A stretch of 7,084 nucleotides of DNA, from positions 1 through 7,084 of the forward strand of contig JAUWMM010000092.1 of the NCBI GenBank assembly GCA_030613145.1, read 5' to 3'. The DNA comes from Desulfobacterales bacterium (lineage in GTDB: Bacteria > Desulfobacterota > Desulfobacteria > Desulfobacterales > C00003060). Below the pieces are notes generated by a model that saw only the letters and a list, made by a program, of their open reading frames with translations, was not told the origin of the DNA and ran no database searches. How positions within the stretch are numbered: the stretch's first letter is position 1; every line of letters starts with the position of its first letter. The translations under genes and the position numbers were made by a program. Shown in pieces: positions 1 through 6,071 of this stretch.

Positions 1-331
1 TACCCTTGCCTAAATTACCCCATTCATCATCAGGAATTGGTATATATCCAACTGACAGAATATCGACAATTTTAAGATTAAGGGAATGATCTCTGTTGAA
101 AAACAGAAAATCACCATCTGCTTTATCAGGAATTTCGCAGCTATAAAAACACTTGTCTTGATAGAATCCACCGGCCTTTGACAAAAGGGTAGTGTCAATA
201 TCCTGAAAGACCTTGGACGAATCGGGATAATGGATGTTTCCTATGTGGCAACGATAGAGGTGTTCATCGGGTGCTTTCTCGAACATCTTCATCGTTTTAA
301 TGCGTCTGTGTGTGAGTTCAGTAAGTGCCAT
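1..331 (-). CDS. Partial gene (3' end beyond window): probable phage structural protein, beta-rich N-terminus
   Basis: An open frame starts with ATG at 331-329 and runs without a stop to the window edge, giving 110 complete codons. The start is supported by AGGAG (336-340) four bases upstream, and it lies 11 bases after the stop of the secreted-protein gene, so it is probably cotranscribed. The N-terminus MALTELTHRR is followed by YRCHIGNIHY near residues 26-35 and VFQDIDTTL near 41-49. This resembles the 'hY-x(n)-iD-x-L' pattern at the start of several beta-rich phage and cell-surface proteins, although I cannot name a family. The rest alternates short hydrophobic strands with polar turns, with no signal peptide or membrane segment. 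Its place after the head genes suggests a virion protein such as a tail, fibre or surface component. That is inference. The existence of the gene is well supported and its function is not. Confidence 0.75.
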   Translation of the reverse strand, partial: MALTELTHRRIKTMKMFEKAPDEHLYRCHIGNIHYPDSSKVFQDIDTTLLSKAGGFYQDKCFYSCEIPDKADGDFLFFNRDHSLNLKIVDILSVGYIPIPDDEWGNLGKG

Positions 332-342
332 CTATCTCCTGA

Positions 343-672
343 TTACTGAGAAGAAACACGGAGGCCGCTGTACGGATCCGGTTTGCCCTTGAACAAAGGG
401 ACAGCTAGATCAGACCAGACCTCCCCATCAAAACTAGCTTTTGCGTTAAAGATCATCTTTGGGCCAGCAGGGTCAAACCCTGGTAAAGCATGGTGAACTG
501 AGCCATCGGCTGCGGCATCTTCTACGGATTGCTCTACCCCATTAATAATAACGATTACTTTTGTCACGCCAGGATTAGGGTCACTAATCAGACAATAGGT
601 TTGTCCGAATGCCAACACTGGCAGCAAAAGTGCCATAAGGCATATGCTTGTTAGAAATGCTATTGTTTTCAT
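343..672 (-). CDS. Small exported protein with Sec signal peptide, possible fn3/Ig-like fold
   Basis: This is a 109-residue protein. Residues 1-2 (MK) form a short positive n-region. Residues 3-22 are strongly hydrophobic (ICLMALLLPVLAF), and signal peptidase I could cut after AFG (residue 23) or after VLA (residue 21). C27 is not in a lipobox, so a lipoprotein is unlikely. The mature part is about 86 residues. It holds short beta-like strands (KVIVIING near 38-45; MIFNAKASFDGEVWSDLAVP near 73-92) and a tail LRVSSQ. The pattern of alternating strands with a WSDLAVP stretch near the end recalls a single fibronectin-III or Ig-like domain, but this is a weak fold guess. The gene begins directly after the glycosyltransferase fusion, whose TAG stop lies inside this gene's Shine-Dalgarno sequence, so translation is probably coupled. 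Exported proteins are uncommon among head genes. It could be a periplasmic or surface protein, a superinfection-exclusion factor, or an acceptor of the neighbouring glycosyltransferases. Confidence 0.85.
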   Translation of the reverse strand: MKTIAFLTSICLMALLLPVLAFGQTYCLISDPNPGVTKVIVIINGVEQSVEDAAADGSVHHALPGFDPAGPKMIFNAKASFDGEVWSDLAVPLFKGKPDPYSGLRVSSQ

Positions 673-675
673 GTT

Positions 676-682
676 ACCTCCT
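676..682 (-). promoter_or_regulatory. Ribosome binding site overlapping the upstream stop codon
   Basis: On the minus strand AGGAGGT is followed by AAC and the ATG at 672. The TAG stop of the fusion gene (681-683) shares bases with this site. Termination and reinitiation are therefore likely to be coupled. The spacing is shorter than for the capsid and cement genes. Confidence 0.75.
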
Positions 683-3596
683 AAAAGTATTTTTGTTCAT
701 AAATGTTTGTCTTTGATTCAATCAATTTCTCCGTCAGGAGTTTGATATCTTCTTTATTTGCGAATATTCCGTCAAACACATTTTCAGCAATCCGGCCCTG
801 GTGATCGAGAGCAGCGATGATGCTGTTATTAATCTGAGCCCGCCCATTCTCATCCAGATTCGGGGAAAGATTGGAGGCCAGATCCAGGTAAGAAAATTTA
901 ATGCCCCGCCCATCATTCAGTATCTTCACGGCCTCGCTATAATATTGCATGCCATCAATGACCATCCTGAGCTCATCCTTTGCCAGGAGATCACGCCAGA
1001 GTTTTATTGCTTCCTGGGCATTCCATCTAAGCTCTTCGGTGAATTGACCGCCGTTGCCCTCAAGGGTGTATTTTACATAATGAATGAGATCCCGCATCCA
1101 GAGGAAACAGCCGAGGCGCCGGTCAGGATATTTTTTTCTGTCCCGTTGCATAAGGGGCCAGTTGCGCTGAAAGCGTGCCCGCCTGATTCTCTCAGTTGCA
1201 TAGCCTGTATGCATGATAGCAACATCATTAAGTATGCAAAGGTTCCTGATTCCTGTATTCATTTCCTCTTCCGGGTGCTCATGAACCATGCCATAAAACT
1301 TGATTCCCTTGTGGTTTCTGAATATCCGAGCCGGAAGGTCTGTTTTGAAAAGCGCCGCCGGTTCCGTTGCATAATGATGTTGTCTGACAGAATATCCGTT
1401 GTAGCAATTTTGCCTCAAGTGTTGTGGTAGATTTATGGAATCTTCCAGGGTTTCATCGGTGTCAATCCACAAGATCCAATCCATGACCGCTTTCTCAATC
1501 GTCCGGTTCCGGGCCTCATCAAATCCCTGCTCGATTGGTGATTTGATTTTGAATGTCTTGGCCCCGAATTTCTTAGCCACACGCTCGGTCTCATCGGTTG
1601 TGGTCTCATCGATGCCGATAATGATTTCATCGGCAATGGATTTTACAGTTTGCAGGGTCTTCCCCAATGTATATTCCGAATCCTTTGCGATCATGCAAAC
1701 AGAAAGCGTTTCTCTAGGGGCCTGGCTTTGGAATTTACGTTTATAGTTGATCTCACCCGTAGGAAGGCCCGAGCTTTGAAATGTCACCAACCAGTGGCCA
1801 ACATAGCCCTTGGACATATAGGTATAGGGTATGGCGATGAGCTTATAATCACGCTGATTGCCCCATATCTCAAATAGATCTTGCCGCTCAAAGTGGTGGA
1901 TATGGTTTCGCCATCCGGGGTTTTGTTCATAGCCCCATGCTTCCCAGGGACCAAAAGGCACGGTAAGTAATATTGTTCCGTTCGGCTCAAGATGTTTTAA
2001 AAGGATATCTGAAATTTCGGCTACATTCGGCAAATGCTCAAAGATCTCAGAGGCCAGAATCAAATCATATTTACCAAGTTCCTTATGCACTTTTTCAAGT
2101 TTCCCGCATTTGAATTTCACTCGGTCCTGCACGTTGTCCTTAATTGCCCAATCCCGTGCCACCTCGATATTCGATTGCATAAAATCAAGACCTGTGAAAT
2201 TGACTCCCGGCATCCTTAATGCAAGATTCATGGTATAATGGCCGTGGGCACAACCAAAATCCAAAACATTCTTGGGTTTCAACTCCTGGATCTTCTCAAA
2301 TATTTGATGAAATCGGGGTTGACCTGCCAGGTTTTCTGGTCCGTAATGTATGCCCTTCTTTTCTTCTTTGATGTAATAACGCTTATAATGGTCTTCATAG
2401 TCCCCGGAAAAGAAGAAATAATAATTATCCTTGAGATCGGGCAGGGTTTTTGTGGCTCCGTCTTTGTCTGCTGCCACGATGTCGCTCTGCTGCTCAAAAT
2501 GCTTATGCAGACGGTATTTATTTGCACTTCGCTCTTTGAGCATGTCTTCAAATTTCTTTTCCCATTCCGCCGCGATATCCGGCCATGCCTGCCTTTTAGC
2601 CTTGGCCTTTTTGTGTAGCGAAGTCCATTTGTGCAGAGATGTTCTCACTGTCTTGGCAAAGGCTTTTTTATCAACTTTACCATCTTTCAAGTCAAGCAAT
2701 ATAGCCCCTGCCTCGTGCATGGTTTCTGGGAGGGCTGCCGTCTTGAATGCGATAAACGGGGTCCCGCAGGCATTAGCCTCAAGCGCTACCATGCAGCTCG
2801 TATCCTCAAAGGTGGTAGGATAGACATAGAGCATGCACCGAGCCATGAGTTCTGCGAGTTGCCGTTTGCCCAGGGAGCCCACCCTTGTCACGTTCTTCCG
2901 CTTCTCACACAAAGACCAAAGATATTCATAATATTGTTTTAGTTGTGGCACAGTGTTCTCATACGCGCATACATATAGGTGACAGTCGGGCAGCATGTCC
3001 ATAATGCCGCCATCGCTCACAAGATTCTCAAGACCGCGTTCCGGGCGTGAGGCATATACTAGGGAATTGGGCTCACGGTCAAACACTTCAAGCCCCTCAT
3101 ATTCCTCATAGGCGATGCCGTTCTTTGTCGCTGTGATGAAATTTTCCGGGATTCCATAAACCTCCGAGACCTGCTTCTTATGGAATTCCGAAACTGTGAA
3201 TACCTGATCAATGTTCATCAATTGTGGTTGCACGGCCATAGATTGCCGATGGAGCGCGAGATCATGTAACCACCAGATATTGAGTTTGCTATTATAAATC
3301 TTTGTAAAGGAATGCCAATGGCGCTGTGCAATTACTACGTCATAGGGTGCCGTCATGACATAATGGAAGCGTTCGCCCAGGGGCATATCCTCACGGGGCC
3401 TACCCAAAAACTCATAGACCACCCCGTCCCAGTTGCCTTTTTTCTCGCTGTTCGTGAACACGACTACACTATGACCGCGTTTTGTGAGCTCGCGAGCCAT
3501 GTAGTATCCGGCGCTTTCAGAACCACCGAGACTTTTTCCGTCCGTTATTGTGGAGCCATTAAAAGGCATCCCAGGGACGGCCATTGCGATGTGCAT
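681..3596 (-). CDS. Three-enzyme fusion: GT4 glycosyltransferase, SAM methyltransferase, GT2 glycosyltransferase
   Basis: This 971-residue protein carries three complete catalytic modules. Residues 1 to about 350 are a GT-B glycosyltransferase of the GT4 type: LGGSESAGYYMARELTKRGH (23-42), WWLHDL (108-113), YASRPERGLENL (181-192), and a terminal DTSCMVALEANACGTP (265-280) whose E-x7-E motif reads D265 and E273. Residues about 430-600 are a class I SAM methyltransferase: VLDFGCAHGHY (444-454) is motif I, D471 the ribose-binding acidic position, and ASEIFEHLP (515-523) and ILLTVPFG (542-549) the later motifs. Residues about 630-800 are a GT2 (GT-A) glycosyltransferase with LSVCMIAKDSEYTL at the start, DTD at 712-714, FYGMVHEHPEE (767-777) and HTGY (796-799). 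A helical, charged tail follows. ATG at 3596 has AGGAGGG four bases upstream. The protein is soluble, with no membrane segment. It probably assembles a methylated glycan; the acceptor is unknown. Candidates are the virion, the adjacent exported protein or a host surface polymer. Enzyme classes are secure; the target is inferred. Confidence 0.93.
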   Translation of the reverse strand: MHIAMAVPGMPFNGSTITDGKSLGGSESAGYYMARELTKRGHSVVVFTNSEKKGNWDGVVYEFLGRPREDMPLGERFHYVMTAPYDVVIAQRHWHSFTKIYNSKLNIWWLHDLALHRQSMAVQPQLMNIDQVFTVSEFHKKQVSEVYGIPENFITATKNGIAYEEYEGLEVFDREPNSLVYASRPERGLENLVSDGGIMDMLPDCHLYVCAYENTVPQLKQYYEYLWSLCEKRKNVTRVGSLGKRQLAELMARCMLYVYPTTFEDTSCMVALEANACGTPFIAFKTAALPETMHEAGAILLDLKDGKVDKKAFAKTVRTSLHKWTSLHKKAKAKRQAWPDIAAEWEKKFEDMLKERSANKYRLHKHFEQQSDIVAADKDGATKTLPDLKDNYYFFFSGDYEDHYKRYYIKEEKKGIHYGPENLAGQPRFHQIFEKIQELKPKNVLDFGCAHGHYTMNLALRMPGVNFTGLDFMQSNIEVARDWAIKDNVQDRVKFKCGKLEKVHKELGKYDLILASEIFEHLPNVAEISDILLKHLEPNGTILLTVPFGPWEAWGYEQNPGWRNHIHHFERQDLFEIWGNQRDYKLIAIPYTYMSKGYVGHWLVTFQSSGLPTGEINYKRKFQSQAPRETLSVCMIAKDSEYTLGKTLQTVKSIADEIIIGIDETTTDETERVAKKFGAKTFKIKSPIEQGFDEARNRTIEKAVMDWILWIDTDETLEDSINLPQHLRQNCYNGYSVRQHHYATEPAALFKTDLPARIFRNHKGIKFYGMVHEHPEEEMNTGIRNLCILNDVAIMHTGYATERIRRARFQRNWPLMQRDRKKYPDRRLGCFLWMRDLIHYVKYTLEGNGGQFTEELRWNAQEAIKLWRDLLAKDELRMVIDGMQYYSEAVKILNDGRGIKFSYLDLASNLSPNLDENGRAQINNSIIAALDHQGRIAENVFDGIFANKEDIKLLTEKLIESKTNIYEQKYF

Positions 3597-3611
3597 AAAT
3601 CCCTCCTGTGT

Positions 3612-3875
3612 TTAGAGTTTTTCTCTTATAAGCTCAAGTAGAGCGTCTTTCTTGATATACTGAGCAGGTAAATCAATGCCCATTTCCTCTGCCTTTTTTA
3701 CCAATTCCTTATAGGTTAGGTCTCCGAGGTCAATCCTGGCTTTTATGCCATCACCCTCATCTGCCGTATCAAACACCTGATCGGGCCGGGGAAAGTCATC
3801 TTCGCTTATGCCCCGTGCATAATCTTCTTTTGTGGGCTTTATAAGCCCAGCTCTTATTGCGTCATCTCGTAACAT
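3612..3875 (-). CDS. Small phage protein with C-terminal HeH/SAP-like helical domain
   Basis: This is an 87-residue, acidic protein encoded just after the capsid gene and its terminator. The N-terminal half (MLRDDAIRAGLIKPT, then DDFPRPDQVFDTADEGD near 26-42) is polar and probably extended. Residues 51-87, from GDLTYKELVKKAEEMGIDLP to ALLELIREKL, have the helix, extended loop, helix pattern with the 'L-t-y-k-E-L-x-x-x-A-x-x-x-G-I' spacing typical of HeH/LEM, SAP and Rho N-terminal-like domains. Such small domains are often encoded near head-to-tail connector genes in phages, where their role is rarely known. They may bind nucleic acid or a virion protein. The start at 3875 has only a modest ribosome binding site (AGAGGG, six bases upstream), in line with low expression. 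Fifteen bases separate its stop from the next gene. The domain call is moderate and the function unknown. Confidence 0.8.
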   Translation of the reverse strand: MLRDDAIRAGLIKPTKEDYARGISEDDFPRPDQVFDTADEGDGIKARIDLGDLTYKELVKKAEEMGIDLPAQYIKKDALLELIREKL

Positions 3876-3889
3876 GATATCCCTCTCTT

Positions 3890-3913
3890 AAAAAAGGGGG
3901 CCCGGAGGCCCCC
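3890..3913 (-). terminator. Rho-independent terminator after the major capsid gene
   Basis: On the minus strand, GGGGGCC (3907-3913) pairs with GGCCCCC (3896-3902) in a seven-base all-GC stem closed by a four-base loop (3903-3906). Six T residues follow directly (3890-3895). It begins 22 bases past the capsid stop codon. Because genes on the same strand continue with only small gaps, it is more likely a partial terminator or RNA-stabilising 3' hairpin that raises capsid mRNA relative to downstream genes than an absolute operon end. Confidence 0.88.
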
Positions 3914-3918
3914 TCCGG
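3902..3918 (-). other. Alternative hairpin competing with the terminator
   Basis: On the minus strand CCGGAGG (3912-3918) can pair with CCTCCGG (3902-3908) across a three-base GGG loop. This perfect seven-base stem uses bases that the terminator stem also needs, so the two cannot coexist in full. It is transcribed first, which is the geometry of an antiterminator or attenuator. No leader peptide or ligand-binding domain is visible, and a three-base loop is tight. A regulatory role is speculative. Confidence 0.5.
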
Positions 3919-3935
3919 TTACTGATTAATAAAAA

Positions 3936-4916
3936 CTACACGCTGGTTACATGAGTCATCAGAAATCCAAGATTCTTGGCTGTGATCTTCTCATCCTGAT
4001 AGTAACCAAGCTCAATTTCCTCACTCTTGGTCTTCGGGTCAAATGGATGCCGCTCCGCGATCATGTTCGGCAAACTGGGCTTATTCCATCTGAACGAATA
4101 CATGAATGAAGGTTCCTCCGTGGTTGGGCCAGTTGGTGCGTAATACCACAACACATTATCGCCCCAGAGCATGCTTAATGATACGCTCTGCCCTTCCTGT
4201 ACGGTGTTGTAATAAGTCTCGCCGACATGAAATGCATCAAGCTCAAAGATTGCCTTCATGTTCTCGCGGCTTATATACCGGACACCTGTACCGCCTGACT
4301 TTCCGGCATATCCATGAACGACTGCTATGAGATCTTGATGCTGCCTGAGATATCTCCATGCCATGGCACCCATGATGCACCGATTCGGCTTATAGCCAGT
4401 CGAATCCTGGACATTGCCTATGGCCGTCCAGCAATCGAGCATAGGATCGCTGTAACCGGACCGGCCTTCGATCCAGTCTGAAGTGATCGTGGCGTAAGAG
4501 CCCACGTTGCTCCCACTGGTGCATTTCATTGCCAGCCGGTATTCCCAACCCAGCATGAGTTTGGATTTGATATATTTTGTCCGGCCTTCCCGCATTTCGC
4601 TGATGAAAACCGGGTCCATATTTTCCCTGTCCTCAAGATTCAAGAGCATTTTAAGGGCATAATTGTCCGCGAAATATTGTTCAGATGAGACACCTCGCTC
4701 AATCTTATTCGCTTCCGTTCCAGGAGCCCTTTTGTCATCCTCTACTCTGAAGGCGTCCGCCGCATCCCATATAATGTAATTATCGCTTTGCTTGGCCACC
4801 GGGACGATGGGGGCGATAACATCGGCGATCATGCCCATGGGTTTGTATTGCATCGCTATATTCGATAAATGCTGATCTATGTGCAGGTCGTGACCTGTAG
4901 CTCCTCCTCCTGCCAT
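3936..4916 (-). CDS. Major capsid protein, HK97-like fold
   Basis: This 326-residue protein has the layout of an HK97-fold shell subunit. A glycine-rich flexible N-terminus (MAGGGATGHD) is followed by an N-arm and E-loop region (about 20-75, with YIIWDAADAFRVED). A long spine helix spans about 98-132 (EMREGRTKYIKSKLMLGWEY). A peripheral-domain segment contains NRCIMGAMAWRYLRQHQDLI (178-197), the usual 'fixed-coordinate' helix. Late motifs are FELDAFHVGETYYNT (224-238), MLWGDNVLWYYAPTGPTTEE (249-268) and a C-terminal YYQDEKITAKNLGFLMTHVT. Length is typical for a capsid subunit without its own delta or scaffold domain, which fits a separate scaffold encoded with the protease upstream. It sits after two cement-protein genes, the common gene order. 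Its ribosome binding site matches theirs exactly. Assembly forms the icosahedral head shell. The identification rests on motif pattern and context and is strong. Confidence 0.93.
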   Translation of the reverse strand: MAGGGATGHDLHIDQHLSNIAMQYKPMGMIADVIAPIVPVAKQSDNYIIWDAADAFRVEDDKRAPGTEANKIERGVSSEQYFADNYALKMLLNLEDRENMDPVFISEMREGRTKYIKSKLMLGWEYRLAMKCTSGSNVGSYATITSDWIEGRSGYSDPMLDCWTAIGNVQDSTGYKPNRCIMGAMAWRYLRQHQDLIAVVHGYAGKSGGTGVRYISRENMKAIFELDAFHVGETYYNTVQEGQSVSLSMLWGDNVLWYYAPTGPTTEEPSFMYSFRWNKPSLPNMIAERHPFDPKTKSEEIELGYYQDEKITAKNLGFLMTHVTSV

Positions 4917-4922
4917 TTTAAA

Positions 4923-4931
4923 TCACCTCCT
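4923..4931 (-). promoter_or_regulatory. Strong ribosome binding site of the capsid gene
   Basis: AGGAGGTGA on the minus strand is a full match to the 16S 3' end, with a six-base spacer (TTTAAA) before the ATG at 4916. It fixes that start over any internal methionine. The site lies within the 18-base gap after the single-domain cement gene. Confidence 0.9.
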
Positions 4932-4934
4932 AGT

Positions 4935-5306
4935 TTATAGTGAACTTACGTATGAAGGTACGGCGAAATTAAAGAATCCTGTGCCGATACTTCCGCTGGT
5001 AATCGCTGCTTTTGCCCTGCCGACGGTATAATAGCCACTAGCAGCGGTTATAAAATAGCCATCTGTCGTGACTTTAATCCTGGCATTAGCACTAATAGCA
5101 GCACCCGCCCGACACTTGAATTCTCCCATTATACCAAGTTCCGTAAACTCATTATTTTTCGGTTTATTAAGTATGATCCCAGCGGCTTCGCAACCTTTAT
5201 CAGCTCGTTCGCCATCATCCAATGCGATTGCATGATATTGTTTTGCGCTATGGTCTTCACCCGCTTGAATTTTGCTCGTAACTGCAAATTGACCTTGTAT
5301 TGCCAT
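4935..5306 (-). CDS. Single-domain capsid decoration (cement) protein, DUF2190-like
   Basis: This 123-residue, glycine- and alanine-rich, beta-strand protein has the phage decoration-protein pattern: QYHAIAL (23-29), AGIILNKPKNNEF, GEFKCRAGAAISANA, KVTTDGYFITAASGYYTVGRAKA and SGSIGTGFFNF. This is the layout of small proteins (DUF2190-type) that sit on the capsid surface and lock the shell. It is a paralogue of the N-terminal half of the protein encoded just upstream, with about half of aligned residues identical by eye. Its last residues (YVSSL) match the last residues of the longer protein (YVSSM). It has no signal peptide. The start at 5306 has AGGAGGTGA with a six-base spacer; the stop of the preceding gene overlaps this site. 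Expression is expected to be high. Alternative possibilities are a minor head protein or head fibre base, but the cement role is most likely. Confidence 0.87.
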   Translation of the reverse strand: MAIQGQFAVTSKIQAGEDHSAKQYHAIALDDGERADKGCEAAGIILNKPKNNEFTELGIMGEFKCRAGAAISANARIKVTTDGYFITAASGYYTVGRAKAAITSGSIGTGFFNFAVPSYVSSL

Positions 5307-5312
5307 AAAACT

Positions 5313-5321
5313 TCACCTCCT
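5313..5321 (-). promoter_or_regulatory. Strong ribosome binding site overlapping the upstream stop
   Basis: AGGAGGTGA lies on the minus strand with a six-base spacer (AGTTTT) before the ATG at 5306. The TAG stop of the two-domain cement gene (5320-5322) shares its first bases, so the two cement proteins are probably translationally coupled. Confidence 0.9.
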
Positions 5322-6039
5322 ACATTGACGAAACGTAGCCAAAGGTTCCACCGAGAAACACGGCGCTCCCGAGTGCATCGCTTCCGATATTTGTTAGGGC
5401 TTTTGCGATAGCATAATAACCGGAAGTGACTGGCGTAAGATAACCGGACTCCGCTACCATCAAAGAATCCCCAAGGGAAGCAACTACTGCAGGACCGATG
5501 CGCACATTCATGACCCCATGAAGGCCAAAATTGGCAGCGACTGCAGCGGTTGTAGCACCAAGCGCTACGGCATCAGCTTCTTGACAAATATCGGCTTGCT
5601 CATGATCGACTAAATGCATTACCGTTCCCGCAATCATGTCAACGCTCGATGTAAGCGATGCCATGATTATATTTGACTTGTCTGTTCCGGTTGGAAGATT
5701 AAAAAGCCCTGTGCCTATTGACCCGGAGGTCACGGTTGCCTTGGCTTCTCCTAAGATTGGATCATTGCTATCGGCGGTTGTAAACCAGCCGGAAGTTGTC
5801 ACTACTAGTTTCGCACCTGCTGAAATCGCTGCACCGGCGGCAAACTTCATCTCGCCCACATACCCGAGAGACAAAAATTCCCCATCTTTGGGCTTATTGA
5901 GCAAGATGCCGCTTGTTTCCTCGCCGTTATTTGCGAGCTTTCCGTCAACCAGGGCGATAGCATGGTACTGAAAGGCAGATGTGTTAAGGTCTTCCGCTGC
6001 CTTAATCGTTGTGTTAAAGCGTACATTCTGAGTGGCCAT
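5320..6039 (-). CDS. Two-domain capsid decoration (cement) protein, DUF2190-like
   Basis: This 239-residue protein is built from two related beta domains. Residues 1 to about 116 closely match the 123-residue neighbour: QYHAIALVDG (24-33), GILLNKPKDGEF, GEMKFAAGAAISAGAKLVVT and SGSIGTGLFNL. Residues about 120-239 are a diverged second copy: a motif-poor start (MASLTSSVDMIAGTVMHLVD), then GLHGVMNVRIGP, VVASLGDSLMVAESGYLTPV, SGYYAIAKALTNIGSDALGS and FGYVSSM. In the second half the NKPK motif is lost while the SGYY-x-IAKA and final YVSS features remain. A tandem-domain cement protein may occupy two shell sites or bridge neighbouring capsomers; that is inference. The start at 6039 is set by AGGAGGTGA and a six-base spacer. 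It follows the protease gene by 32 bases. No signal peptide or membrane segment is visible. Confidence 0.86.
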   Translation of the reverse strand: MATQNVRFNTTIKAAEDLNTSAFQYHAIALVDGKLANNGEETSGILLNKPKDGEFLSLGYVGEMKFAAGAAISAGAKLVVTTSGWFTTADSNDPILGEAKATVTSGSIGTGLFNLPTGTDKSNIIMASLTSSVDMIAGTVMHLVDHEQADICQEADAVALGATTAAVAANFGLHGVMNVRIGPAVVASLGDSLMVAESGYLTPVTSGYYAIAKALTNIGSDALGSAVFLGGTFGYVSSM

Positions 6040-6045
6040 GTACTA

Positions 6046-6054
6046 TCACCTCCT
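6046..6054 (-). promoter_or_regulatory. Strong ribosome binding site of the two-domain cement gene
   Basis: AGGAGGTGA lies on the minus strand, followed by the six-base spacer TAGTAC and the ATG at 6039. It is the same nine bases and the same spacing as at the next two genes. Confidence 0.9.
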
Positions 6055-6071
6055 CATATTTGTATGGCCCA

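Noticed and set aside
10..198. Small minus-strand frame near the left edge
   Set aside because: It overlaps, in another frame, the better supported gene starting at 331 with a ribosome binding site. It has no site of its own.
343..672. Lipoprotein signal in the exported protein
   Set aside because: The cysteine at residue 27 is preceded by GQTY, not by a lipobox, so a signal peptidase I site near residues 21-23 fits better.
801..1430. Plus-strand open frame of 209 codons
   Set aside because: It lies wholly antisense to the GT2 part of the fusion enzyme, has no domain pattern and no good ribosome binding site. It is a shadow of a strongly supported gene.
2238..2618. Plus-strand frame rich in hydrophobic residues, resembling a membrane protein
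   Set aside because: The hydrophobicity comes from the reverse complement of charged, lysine-rich codons (AAA/AAG/GAA) in the fusion enzyme's linker. No independent evidence supports it.
5306..5322. Programmed frameshift joining the two cement genes
   Set aside because: The second gene has its own ATG, full-strength binding site and complete N-terminus homologous to that of the first. No slippery sequence was seen at the junction.
6048..6058. Mini-frame ATG-AGG-AGG-TGA ahead of the two-domain cement gene
   Set aside because: It is simply the Shine-Dalgarno sequence preceded by AT. It has no ribosome binding site of its own and would hide the real one.
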